This document shows positions 48,401 to 59,920 of a DNA stretch of 64,000 bases, piece by piece. Positions within the stretch are counted from its first letter, which is position 1. Every line of letters starts with the position of its first letter. Origin of the DNA: Balanoglossus misakiensis (Eukaryota; Hemichordata); the NCBI GenBank assembly GCA_040954595.2, contig CM082585.2, positions 10,478,001-10,542,000 of the forward strand, read 5' to 3'. The notes under the pieces are model-generated. The model made no database searches. It was not told where the DNA came from and saw only the letters and a program-made list of their open reading frames with translations. The translations under genes and the position numbers were made by a program.

Positions 48401-51400
48401 GCAAAAATCGGCCAAATTTTGAAATTCCCCCAAAGTCGAAAAATTCTCATTTTTTGATGATTTTCCTGAGCTATAACCCATGGTTTTTGCAAAAATCGGC
48501 CAAATTTTGAAATTCCCCAAAGTCGAAAAATTCTCATTTTTTGATGATTTTCCTGAGCTATAACCCATGGTTTTTGCAAAAATCGGCCAAATTTTGAAAT
48601 TCCCCAAAGTCGAAAAATTCTCATTTTTTGATGATTTTCCTGAGCTATAACCCATGGTTTTTGCAAAAATCGGCCAAATTTTGAAATTCCCCAAAGTCGA
48701 AAAATTCTCATTTTTTGATGATTTTCCTGAGCTATAACCCATGGTTTTTGCAAAAATCGGCCAAATTTTGAAATTCCCCAAAGTCGAAAAATTCTCATTT
48801 TTTGATGATTTTCCTGAGCTATAACCCATGGTTTTTGCAAAAATCGGCCAAATTTTGAAATTCCCCAAAGTCGAAAAATTCTCATTTTTTGATGATTTTC
48901 CTGAGCTATAACCCATGGTTTTTGCAAAAATCGGCCAAATTTTGAAATTCCCCAAAGTCGAAAAATTCTCATTTTTTGATGATTTTCCTGAGCTATAACC
49001 CATGGTTTTTGCAAAAATCGGCCAAATTTTGAAATTCCCCAAAGTCGAAAAATTCTCATTTTTTGATGATTTTCCTGAGCTATAACCCATGGTTTTTGCA
49101 AAAATCGGCCAAATTTTGAAATTCCCCAAAGTCGAAAAATTCTCATTTTTTGATGATTTTCCTGAGCTATAACCCATGGTTTTTGCAAAAATCGGCCAAA
49201 TTTTGAAATTCCCCAAAGTCGAAAAATTCTCATTTTTTGATGATTTTCCTGAGCTATAACCCATGGTTTTTGCAAAAATCGGCCAAATTTTGAAATTCCC
49301 CAAAGTCGAAAAATTCTCATTTTTTGATGATTTTCCTGAGCTATAACCCATGGTTTTTGCAAAAATCGGCCAAATTTTGAAATTCCCCAAAGTCGAAAAA
49401 TTCTCATTTTTTGATGATTTTCCTGAGCTATAACCCATGGTTTTTGCAAAAATCGGCCAAATTTTGAAATTCCCCAAAGTCGAAAAATTCTCATTTTTTG
49501 ATGATTTTCCTGAGCTATAACCCATGGTTTTTGCAAAAATCGGCCAAATTTTGAAATTCCGCAAAGTCGAAAAATTCTCATTTTTTGATGATTTTCCTGA
49601 GCTATAACCCATGGTTTTTGCAAAAATCGGCCAAATTTTGAAATTCCGCAAAGTCGAAAAATTCTCATTTTTTGATGATTTTCCTGAGCTATAACCCATG
49701 GTTTTTGCAAAAATCGGCCAAATTTTGAAATTCCGCAAAGTCGAAAAATTCTCATTTTTTGATGATTTTCCTGAGCTATAACCCATGGTTTTTGCAAAAA
49801 TCGGCCAAATTTTGAAATTCCGCAAAGTCGAAAAATTCTCATTTTTTGATGATTTTCCTGAGCTATAACCCATGGTTTTTGCAAAAATCGGCCAAATTTT
49901 GAAATTCCGCAAAGTCGAAAAATTCTCATTTTTTGATGATTTTCCTGAGCTATAACCCATGGTTTTTGCAAAAATCGGCCAAATTTTGAAATTCCGCAAA
50001 GTCGAAAAATTCTCATTTTTTGATGATTTTCCTGAGCTATAACCCATGGTTTTTGCAAAAATCGGCCAAATTTTGAAATTCCGCAAAGTCGAAAAATTCT
50101 CATTTTTTGATGATTTTCCTGAGCTATAACCCATGGTTTTTGCAAAAATCGGCCAAATTTTGAAATTCCCCAAAGTCGAAAAATTCTCATTTTTTGATGA
50201 TTTTCCTGAGCTATAACCCATGGTTTTTGCAAAAATCGGCCAAATTTTGAAATTCCCCAAAGTCGAAAAATTCTCATTTTTTGATGATTTTCCTGAGCTA
50301 TAACCCATGGTTTTTGCAAAAATCGGCCAAATTTTGAAATTCCCCAAAGTCGAAAAATTCTCATTTTTTGATGATTTTCCTGAGCTATAACCCATGGTTT
50401 TTGCAAAAATCGGCCAAATTTTGAAATTCCGCAAAGTCGAAAAATTCTCATTTTTTTGATGATTTTCCTGAGCTATAACCCATGGTTTTTGAAAAAATCG
50501 GCCAAATTTTGAAATTCCGCAAAGTCGAAAAATTCTCATTTTTTGATGATTTTCCTGAGCTATAACCCATGGTTTTTGCAAAAATCGGCCAAATTTTGAA
50601 ATTCCGCAAAGTCGAAAAATTCTCATTTTTTGATGATTTTCCTGAGCTATAACCCATGGTTTTTGAAAAAATCGGCCAAATTTTGAAATTCCGCAAAGTC
50701 GAAAAATTCTCATTTTTTGATGATTTTCCTGAGCTATAACCCATGGTTTTTGCAAAAATCGGCCAAATTTTGAAATTCCGCAAAGTCGAAAAATTCTCAT
50801 TTTTTGATGATTTTCCTGAGCTATAACCCATGGTTTTTGCAAAAATCGGCCAAATTTTGAAATTCCGCAAAGTCGAAAAATTCTCATTTTTTGATGATTT
50901 TCCTGAGCTATAACCCATGGTTTTTGCAAAAATCGGCCAAATTTTGAAATTCCGCAAAGTCGAAAAATTCTCATTTTTTGATGATTTTCCTGAGCTATAA
51001 CCCATGGTTTTTGCAAAAATCGGCCAAATTTTGAAATTCCGCAAAGTCGAAAAATTCTCATTTTTTGATGATTTTCCTGAGCTATAACCCATGGTTTTTG
51101 AAAAAATCGGCCAAATTTTGAAATTCCGCAAAGTCGAAAAATTCTCATTTTTTGATGATTTTCCTGAGCTATAACCCATGGTTTTTGCAAAAATCGGCCA
51201 AATTTTGAAATTCCGCAAAATCGAAAAATTCTCATTTTTTGATGATTTTCCTGAGCTATAACCCATGGTTTTTGCAAAAATCGGCCAAATTTTGAAATTC
51301 CCCAAAGTCGAAAAATTCTCACTTTTTGATGATTTTCCTGAGCTATAACCCATGGTTTTTGCAAAAATCGGCCAAATTTTGAAATTCCCAAAGTCGAAAA

Positions 51401-51799
51401 ATTCTCACTTTTTGATGATTTTCCTGAGCTATAACCCATGGTTTTTGCAAAAATCGGCCAAATTTTGAAATTCCCCAAAGTCGAAAAATTCTCATTTTTT
51501 GATGATTTTCCTGAGCTATAACCCATGGTTTTTGCAAAAATCGGCCAAATTTTGAAATTCCCCAAAGTCGAAAAATTCTCACTTTTTGATGATTTTCCTG
51601 AGCTATAACCCATGGTTTTTGCAAAAATCGGCCAAATTTTGAAATTCCCAAAGTCGAAAAATTCTCACTTTTTTGATGATTTTCCTGAGCTATAACCCAT
51701 GGTTTTTGCAAAAATCGGCCAAATTTTGAAATTCCCCAAAGTTCGAAAAATTCTCATTTTTTGATGATTTTCCTGAGCTATAACCCATGGTTTTTGCAA

Positions 51800-54700
51800 A
51801 AATCGGCCAAATTTTGAAATTCCCCAAAGTCGGAAAATTCTCATTTCTTGATGATTTTCCTGAGCTATAACCCATGGTTTTTGCAAAAATCGGCCAAATT
51901 TTGAAATTCCGCAAAGTCGAAAAATTCTCATTTTTTGATGATTTTCCTGAGCTATAACCCATGGTTTTTGAAAAAATCGGCCAAATTTTGAAATTCCGCA
52001 AAGTCGAAAAATTCTCATTTTTTGATGATTTTCCTGAGCTATAACCCATGGTTTTTGAAAAAATCGGCCAAATTTTGAAATTCCGCAAAGTCGAAAAATT
52101 CTCATTTTTTGATGATTTTCCTGAGCTATAACCCATGGTTTTTGCAAAAATCGGCCAAATTTTGAAATTCCGCAAAGTCGAAAAATTCTCATTTTTTGAT
52201 GATTTTCCTGAGCTATAACCCATGGTTTTTGCAAAAATCGGCCAAATTTTGAAATTCCGCAAAGTCGAAAAATTCTCATTTTTTGATGATTTTCCTGAGC
52301 TATAACCCATGGTTTTTGAAAAAATCGGCCAAATTTTGAAATTCCGCAAAGTCGAAAAATTCTCATTTTTTGATGATTTTCCTGAGCTATCACCCATGGT
52401 TTTTGCAAAAATCGGCCAAATTTTGAAATTCCGCAAAGTCGAAAAATTCTCATTTTTTGATGATTTTCCTGAGCTATAACCCATGGTTTTTGCAAAAATC
52501 GGCCAAATTTTGAAATTCCGCAAAGTCGAAAAATTCTCATTTTTTGATGATTTTCCTGAGCTATAACCCATGGTTTTTGAAAAAATCGGCCAAATTTTGA
52601 AATTCCGCAAAGTCGAAAAATTCTCATTTTTTGATGATTTTCCTGAGCTATAACCCATGGTTTTTGCAAAAATCGGCCAAATTTTGAAATTCCCTAAAGT
52701 CGAAAAATTCTCATTTTTTTGATGATTTTCCTGAGCTATAACCCATGGTTTTTGCAAAAATCGGCCAAATTTTGAAATTCCGCAAAGTCGAAAAATTCTT
52801 ATTTTTGATGATTTTCCTGAGCTATAACCCATGGTTTTTGCAAAAATCGGCCAAATTTTGAAATTCCCCAAAGTCGAAAAATTCTCATTTTTTGATGATT
52901 TTCCTGAGCTATAACCCATGGTTTTTGCAAAAATCGGCCAAATTTTGAAATTCCCCAAAGTCGAAAAATTCTCATTTTTTGATGATTTTCCTGAGCTATA
53001 ACCCATGGTTTTTGCAAAAATCGGCCAAATTTTGAAATTCCACAAAGTCGAAAAATTCTCATTTTTTGATGATTTTCCTGAGCTATAACCCATGGTTTTT
53101 GCAAAAATCGGCCAAATTTTGAAATTCCCCAAAGTCGAAAAATTCTCATTTTTTTGATGATTTTCCTGAGCTATAACCCATGGTTTTTGCAAAAATCGGC
53201 CAAATTTTGAAATTCCGCAAAGTCGAAAAATTCTCATTTTTTGATGATTTTCCTGAGCTATAACCCATGGTTTTTGCAAAAATCGGCCAAATTTTGAAAT
53301 TCCGCAAAGTCGAAAAATTCTCATTTTTTGATGATTTTCCTGAGCTATAACCCATGGTTTTTGCAAAAATCGGCCAAATTTTGAAATTCCGCAAAGTCGA
53401 AAAATTCTCATTTTTTGATGATTTTCCTGAGCTATAACCCATGGTTTTTGCAAAAATCGGCCAAATTTTGAAATTCCGCAAAGTCGAAAAATTCTCATTT
53501 TTTGATGATTTTCCTGAGCTATAACCCATGGTTTTTGAAAAAATCGGCCAAATTTGAAATTCCGCAAAGTCGAAAAATTCTCATTTTTTGATGATTTTCC
53601 TGAGCTATAACCCATGGTTTTTGCAAAAATCGGCCAAATTTTGAAATTCCGCAAAGTCGAAAAATTCTCATTTTTTGATTATTTTCCTGAGATATAACCC
53701 ATGGTTTTTGCAAAAATCGGCCAAATTTTGAAATTCCCTAAAGTCGAAAAATTCTCATTTTTTTGATGATTTTCCTGAGCTATAACCCATGGTTTTTGCA
53801 AAAATCGGCCAAATTTTGAAATTCCGCAAAGTCGAAAAATTCTTATTTTTTGATGATTTTCCTGAGCTATAACCCATGGTTTTTGCAAAAATCGGCCAAA
53901 TTTTGAAATTCCCCAAAGTCGAAAAATTCTCATTTTTTGATAATTTTCCTGAGCTATAACCCATGGTTTTTGCAAAAATCGGCCAAATTTTGAAATTCCG
54001 CAAAGTCGAAAAATTCTCATTTTTTGATGATTTTCCTGAGCTATAACCCATGGTTTTTGCAAAAATCGGCCAAATTTTGAAATTCCCCAAAGTCGAAAAA
54101 TTCTCATTTTTTGATGATTTTCCTGAGCTATAACCCATGGTTTTTGCAAAAATCGGCCAAATTTTGAAATTCCCCAAAGTCGAAAAATTCTCATTTTTTG
54201 ATGATTTTCCTGAGCTATAACCCATGGTTTTTGCAAAAATCGGCCAAATTTTGAAATTCCCCAAAGTCGAAAAATTCTCATTTTTTGATGATTTTCCTGA
54301 GCTATAACCCATGGTTTTTGCAAAAATCGGCCAAATTTTGAAATTCCCCAAAGTCGGAAAATTCTCATTTCTTGATGATTTTCCTGAGCTATAACCCATG
54401 GTTTTTGCAAAAATCGGCCAAATTTTGAAATTCCGCAAAGTCGAAAAATTCTCATTTTTTGATGATTTTCCTGAGCTATAACCCATGGTTTTTGCAAAAA
54501 TCGGCCAAATTTTGAAATTCCGCAAAGTCGAAAAATTCTCATTTTTTGATGATTTTCCTGAGCTATAACCCATGGTTTTTGAAAAATCGGCCAAATTTTG
54601 AAATTCCGCAAAGTCGAAAAATTCTCATTTTTTGATGATTTTCCTGAGCTATAACCCATGGTTTTTGCAAAAATCGGCCAAATTTTGAAATTCCGCAAAG

Positions 54701-57500
54701 TCGAAAAATTCTCATTTTTTGATGATTTTCCTGAGCTATAACCCATGGTTTTTGCAAAAATCGGCCAAATTTTGAAATTCCGCAAAGTCGAAAAATTCTC
54801 ATTTTTTGATGATTTTCCTGAGCTATAACCCATGGTTTTTGCAAAAATCGGCCAAATTTTGAAATTCCGCAAAGTCGAAAAATTCTCATTTTTTGATGAT
54901 TTTCCTGAGCTATAACCCATGGTTTTTGCAAAAATCGGCCAAATTTTGAAATTCCCCAAAGTCGAAAAATTCTCATTTTTTGATGATTTTCCTGAGCTAT
55001 AACCCATGGTTTTTGCAAAAATCGGCCAAATTTTGAAATTCCCCAAAGTCGAAAAATTCTCATTTTTTGATGATTTTCCTGAGCTATAACCCATGGTTTT
55101 TGCAAAAATCGGCCAAATTTTGAAATTCCACAAAGTCGAAAAATTCTCATTTTTTGATGATTTTCCTGAGCTATAACCCATGGTTTTTGCAAAAATCGGC
55201 CAAATTTTGAAATTCCGCAAAGTCGAAAAATTCTCATTTTTTGATGATTTTCCTGAGCTATAACCCATGGTTTTTGAAAAAATCGGCCAAATTTTGAAAT
55301 TCCGCAAAGTCGAAAAATTCTCATTTTTTGATGATTTTCCTGAGCTATAACCCATGGTTTTTGCAAAAATCGGCCAAATTTTGAAATTCCGCAAAGTCGA
55401 AAAATTCTCATTTTTTGATGATTTTCCTGAGCTATAACCCATGGTTTTTGCAAAAATCGGCCAAATTTTGAAATTCCGCAAAGTCGAAAAATTCTCATTT
55501 TTTGATGATTTTCCTGAGCTATAACCCATGGTTTTTGCAAAAATCGGCCAAATTTTGAAATTCCGCAAAGTCGAAAAATTCTCATTTTTTGATGATTTTC
55601 CTGAGCTATAACCCATGGTTTTTGCAAAAATCGGCCAAATTTTGAAATTCCCCAAAGTCGAAAAATTCTCATTTTTTGATGATTTTCCTGAGCTATAACC
55701 CATGGTTTTTGCAAAAATCGGCCAAATTTTGAAATTCCCCAAAGTCGAAAAATTCTCATTTTTTGATGATTTTCCTGAGCTATAACCCATGGTTTTTGCA
55801 AAAATCGGCCAAATTTTGAAATTCCACAAAGTCGAAAAATTCTCATTTTTTGATGATTTTCCTGAGCTATAACCCATGGTTTTTGCAAAAATCGGCCAAA
55901 TTTTGAAATTCCCCAAAGTCGAAAAATTCTCATTTTTTGATGATTTTCCTGAGCTATAACCCATGGTTTTTGCAAAAATCGGCCAAATTTTGAAATTCCC
56001 CAAAGTCGAAAAATTCTCATTTTTTGATGATTTTCCTGAGCTATAACCCATGGTTTTTGCAAAAATCGGCCAAATTTTGAAATTCCGCAAAGTCGAAAAA
56101 TTCTCATTTTTTGATGATTTTCCTGAGCTATAACCCATGGTTTTTGCAAAAATCGGCCAAATTTTGAAATTCCGCAAAGTCGAAAAATTCTCATTTTTTG
56201 ATGATTTTCCTGAGCTATAACCCATGGTTTTTGAAAAAATCGGCCAAATTTTGAAATTCCGCAAAGTCGAAAAATTCTCATTTTTTGATTATTTTCCTGA
56301 GATATAACCCATGGTTTTTGCAAAAATCGGCCAAATTTTGAAATTCCCTAAAGTCGAAAAATTCTCATTTTTTTGATGATTTTCCTGAGCTATAACCCAT
56401 GGTTTTTGCAAAAATCGGCCAAATTTTGAAATTCCGCAAAGTCGAAAAATTCTTATTTTTTGATGATTTTCCTGAGCTATAACCCATGGTTTTTGCAAAA
56501 ATCGGCCAAATTTTGAAATTCCCCAAAGTCGAAAAATTCTCATTTTTTGATGATTTTCCTGAGCTATAACCCATGGTTTTTGCAAAAATCGGCCAAATTT
56601 TGAAATTCCCCAAAGTCGAAAAATTCTCATTTTTTGATGATTTTCCTGAGCTATAACCCATGGTTTTTGCAAAAATCGGCCAAATTTTGAAATTCCGCAA
56701 AGTCGAAAAATTCTCATTTTTTGATGATTTTCCTGAGCTATAACCCATGGTTTTTGCAAAAATCGGCCAAATTTTGAAATTCCCCAAAGTCGAAAAATTC
56801 TCATTTTTTGATGATTTTCCTGAGCTATAACCCATGGTTTTTGCAAAAATCGGCCAAATTTTGAAATTCCCCAAAGTCGAAAAATTCTCATTTTTTGATG
56901 ATTTTCCTGAGCTATAACCCATGGTTTTTGCAAAAATCGGCCAAATTTTGAAATTCCCCAAAGTCGAAAAATTCTCATTTTTTGATGATTTTCCTGAGCT
57001 ATAACCCATGGTTTTTGCAAAAATCGGCCAAATTTTGAAATTCCCCAAAGTCGAAAAATTCTCATTTTTTGATGATTTTCCTGAGCTATAACCCATGGTT
57101 TTTGCAAAAATCGGCCAAATTTTGAAATTCCCCAAAGTCGAAAAATTCTCATTTTTGATGATTTTCCTGAGCTATAACCCATCGTTTTTGCAAAAATCGG
57201 CCAAATTTTGAAATTCCCCAAAGTCGAAAAATTCTCATTTTTTGATGATTTTCCTGAGCTATAACCCATCGTTTTTGCAAAAATCGGCCAAATTTTGAAA
57301 TTCCCCAAAGTCGAAAAATTCTCATTTTTTGATGATTTTCCTGAGCTATAACCCATGGTTTTTGCAAAAATCGGCCAAATTTTGAAATTCCCTAAAGTCG
57401 AAAAATTCTCATTTTTTTGATGATTTTCCTGAGCTATAACCCATGGTTTTTGCAAAAATCGGCCAAATTTTGAAATTCCCCAAAGTCGAAAAATTCTTAT
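51800..57500. repeat. Higher-order duplicated part of the satellite
   Basis: The rare variant CCCTAAAG starts at 52692, 53736, 56346 and 57390, intervals of 1044, 2610 and 1044 bp (12, 30 and 12 units). Each copy is followed by a seven-T run, and a TTCTTATTT variant comes one unit later. TTGATTATTTTCC plus GAGATATAAC occurs at 53676 and again at 56286, also 2610 bp apart. CCACAAAG starts at 53040, 55128 and 55824 (24 and 8 units). Confidence 0.85.
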
Positions 57501-58133
57501 TTTTTGATGATTTTCCTGAGCTATAACCCATGGTTTTTGCAAAAATCGGCCAAATTTTGAAATTCCCCAAAGTCGAAAAATTCTCATTTTTTGATGATTT
57601 TCCTGAGCTATAACCCATGGTTTTTGCAAAAATCGGCCAAATTTTGAAATTCCCCAAAGTCGAAAAATTCTCATTTTTTGATGATTTTCCTGAGCTATAA
57701 CCCATGGTTTTTGCAAAAATCGGCCAAATTTTGAAATTCCCCAAAGTCGAAAAATTCTCATTTTTTGATGATTTTCCTGAGCTATAACCCATGGTTTTTG
57801 CAAAAATCGGCCAAATTTTGAAATTCCCCAAAGTCGAAAAATTCTCATTTTTTGATGATTTTCCTGAGCTATAACCCATGGTTTTTGCAAAAATCGGCCA
57901 AATTTTGAAATTCCCCAAAGTCGAAAAATTCTCATTTTTTGATGATTTTCCTGAGCTATAACCCATGGTTTTTGCAAAAATCGGCCAAATATTGAAATTC
58001 CGCCAAGTAAAAAAATTCTCATTTTTTGATGATTTTCCTGAGCTATAACCCATGATTTTTTCAAAAAATGACGAAATTTTGAAAATTCGCAAAGTCGAAA
58101 AAACGTGTTTTGAAAATGTTCATGAGCTATAAC

Positions 58134-58167
58134 TGGGTGGCATACGGTGAATAAATACCGCTACCAT
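58134..58167 (+). repeat. Direct repeat copy 1, at satellite right border
   Basis: TGGGTGGCATACGGTGAATA continues AATACCGCTACCAT. It abuts the last partial satellite unit. A second copy with few changes lies at 58593-58625. Confidence 0.85.
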
Positions 58168-58592
58168 GAAAAACATGTCTGAAAATGTTTTTTTACGCGA
58201 TTGTTTGGACAAATGTGCGTATCGTATCTGAGCGCTATTCTGAAAATTGTCCCGTAACCGAGCACCGTCCACCTTGTGTAGCGCATTGACACGAATGACC
58301 CAGTATAACGCCGCTTTATTTCCCATGAACCATTGGGCCTCGCTGGAAGTGTAATCCTTTGCTGTGACGTAGACGACTGCAAAGGACGCCTCCAGTGGTC
58401 GTTGAGTTAAACGATGACAACGTGACCCGCGGCCATATTTGTGTGTCAAAGTGCAGAGGTCGCGGCGCCGGTATCGCCACCTTTAGTAACGGATACTACG
58501 CTAGCTAGCTTTTGCTTTACATTTAGAAGGTTTACTGTCACCTTTGCAAGTTACCATGGTTAATTGAGATATAGCCAATCACAGATTTTCAG
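58168..58592. other. CpG-richer interval upstream of LIPT2, possible promoter
   Basis: This interval has clearly more CG dinucleotides than the introns or satellite and sits just upstream of LIPT2, so the promoter is likely here. A 109-codon minus-strand frame crosses it (58120-58449) but shows no recognisable family and is not called as a gene. No TATA box is evident. Confidence 0.4.
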
Positions 58593-58625
58593 TGGGTGGC
58601 ATACGCGAATAAATACCGCCACCAT
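58593..58625 (+). repeat. Direct repeat copy 2, LIPT2 promoter-proximal
   Basis: TGGGTGGCATACGCGAATAA continues ATACCGCCACCAT, 52 bp before the LIPT2 start codon. The two copies bracket about 425 bp of CpG-richer DNA. Confidence 0.85.
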
Positions 58626-58677
58626 ATGTTCTTTAAAACACTAAGATACGCCGTTTTAGCCATTTCTGGACAGAGTC

Positions 58678-59137
58678 ATGCAGTCTGTTAGGAATGTTCT
58701 TGTGAGGAATTTGGGACGGATAAAATTCAGCGATGCATGGAGAATCCAACAGGAAGAGGTATGCAAACAGAAAGCCCTTCTGACAAAGAAAAGTGAGATC
58801 GGGAAATCTCAGGACACACTGCTTGTATGTGAACATGATCCGGTTTACACAGTTGGTATCCGGACTAAAGGGTATACGGAAAAGGATGAAGAAAGCTTGA
58901 GGATGTTGGGAGCTGACTTTCACCGGACAGACCGAGGTGGTTTAATTACTTTCCATGGGCCCGGACAATTAGTTGTATATCCCATACTGAATTTGGCCTA
59001 TTTCAAGAAAAGCGTCCGCTGGTATGTGTGTCAACTGGAAAAGTGTGTGATCAGAACGTGCGATTTCTATGGCATAGCAGCACAAACAATGCCGGATACG
59101 GGTGTCTGGGTACAACATAACAAGATAGCAGCAATAG
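58678..59137 (+). CDS. LIPT2: LIPT2 exon 1
   Basis: It encodes residues 1-153 plus the first base of Gly154. Reading on past 59137 gives non-conserved residues and a stop at 59208, while splicing at ATAG|GCAAGT joins AIG to IHCSRYITSHG as in the family (human AIGVRCGRHITSHG). The donor is therefore GC, not GT. Confidence 0.94.
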
Positions 59138-59660
59138 GCAAGTACACAGTACTGATCAGTACTATGTTTCTAACTGGGTCAGCAGACAAGCTGGAAAATT
59201 GGGTCTAGACATCTATAATTCACAGTCCCTCTATCGCAGATAGAGGTACTGTGAATCTATTTGATAGTTTGGTCACCACAATACTTCATGCATGCTTTTT
59301 ACATGGTCTATGTGTCTGAATGCACAAGTCCTCCTAAGAATTTGTACAGTTTATTCTGTAATAATATTCTGGAAAATAAAAACTAATGTGTTTGTGGCAT
59401 TTTTATTTTGTCTGTCCTTTGTAGGTATTCATTGCAGTCGATACATCACTTCACACGGCCTGGCTCTAAACTGCAACACTGATCTGGGATGGTTTGAACA
59501 CATCGTACCGTGTGGAATCGAAGACAAGGGTGTCACGTCGCTCACCAAGGAACTCAAACAGGAGGTCACAATTGACAATGCTCTGGAGAAGTTTTTGACA
59601 GCTTTTGAAATGCAATTCAACTGCAGAATTGTTCATGAATCTATGGAAACGTCGATATGA
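58678..59660 (+). CDS. LIPT2: Octanoyl-[acyl carrier protein]:protein N-octanoyltransferase, mitochondrial
   Basis: Two exons (58678-59137 and 59425-59660) give 231 residues, the same length as human LIPT2. The enzyme moves octanoyl from mitochondrial acyl carrier protein to the H protein of the glycine cleavage system, the first step of lipoate cofactor synthesis; lipoyl synthase and LIPT1 act later. The LipB signature RGGLITFHGPGQLVVYPI is at residues 86-103. Lys149 in NKIAAIG and Cys183 in HIVPCG are the catalytic pair known from bacterial LipB. ITSHGLALNCNTDL (161-174) is also diagnostic. The N-terminus (MQSVRNVLVRNLGR) is basic and hydroxyl-poor but compatible with mitochondrial import. 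The start is the first ATG giving the family length. The gene is convergent with TRIP12. Confidence 0.96.
59138..59424 (+). other. LIPT2 GC-AG intron, 287 bp
   Basis: The donor is GCAAGT after AG and the acceptor is GTAG. GC-AG introns are a known minority class whose donors otherwise match U1 snRNA well, as here. The intron holds a short hairpin at 59218-59256. Confidence 0.88.
59218..59256. repeat. Short hairpin in LIPT2 intron
   Basis: Arms of 18 bp (59218-59235 and 59239-59256), ATTCACAGTCCCTCTATC against its complement with one mismatch, surround a 3-base loop. CTAT lies close outside both arms. It could be a tiny snap-back insertion. Confidence 0.65.
59425..59660 (+). CDS. LIPT2: LIPT2 exon 2
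   Basis: The acceptor is tttgtag. The exon encodes the end of the catalytic domain with ITSHGLALNCNTDLGWFEHI, the catalytic Cys in VPCG, GVTSLTKEL and a C-terminal helix, ending TGA at 59658-59660. Confidence 0.95.
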
Positions 59661-59789
59661 AGTCATTTTGCTTGACAAGACTGCCCTCACCTCACTCGGG
59701 TGTAAATGTAATTAGTGGTCAGTGTGTTCATGGTAATTTCTGCATCTTCACATTGCTCCTACAGCACTGTGACCACAACAATATTGCTA

Positions 59790-59795
59790 AATAAA
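59790..59795 (+). terminator. Likely LIPT2 polyadenylation signal
   Basis: A canonical AATAAA lies 130 bp after the LIPT2 stop codon, the first such hexamer downstream. The cleavage site itself is not visible. Confidence 0.55.
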
Positions 59796-59920
59796 ATATT
59801 CATGACTTACCTCTACTGCATTTATCGCGATTTCTCCTATCCTTGCATGGAACACGCATCACAAGAATTCTTCTGCTAAGACTGTAGATTAGGTGCACTT
59901 TAGATACCTTAGAACTAGTC

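Larger units (their letters stand above)
31612..58132. repeat. Giant 87-bp satellite array, about 300 units
   Basis: A head-to-tail array with an 87-bp period; the register can be followed by CCCATGGTTTTTGCAAAAAT and TTCCTGAGCTATAACC. From the first CATGG (31813) to the last unit (58051) there are about 301 periods. Units are nearly identical. The main polymorphism is ATTCCCCAAAG versus ATTCCGCAAAG, with rarer ATTCCACAAAG and ATTCCCTAAAG. Edge units are diverged. Each unit contains the 12-bp palindrome TTTTTGCAAAAA. The plus strand has stops in all frames. Two minus-strand frames stay open because 87 is divisible by three. It separates the ARRB 3' end from the LIPT2 5' end. Confidence 0.98.

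Noticed and set aside
31662-58092. Many long minus-strand open frames (up to 1534 codons)
   Set aside because: They are the translated satellite in two alternate frames. No start context, splice structure or family similarity supports a gene.
31612-58132. CRISPR-like array of regular repeats
   Set aside because: There are no unique spacers; the full 87-bp unit repeats head to tail. The context is a eukaryotic genome with introns.
58120-58449. 109-codon minus-strand frame next to the satellite
   Set aside because: It starts in CpG-rich DNA and ends inside the last satellite unit. No family is recognised, and its openness can follow from base composition.
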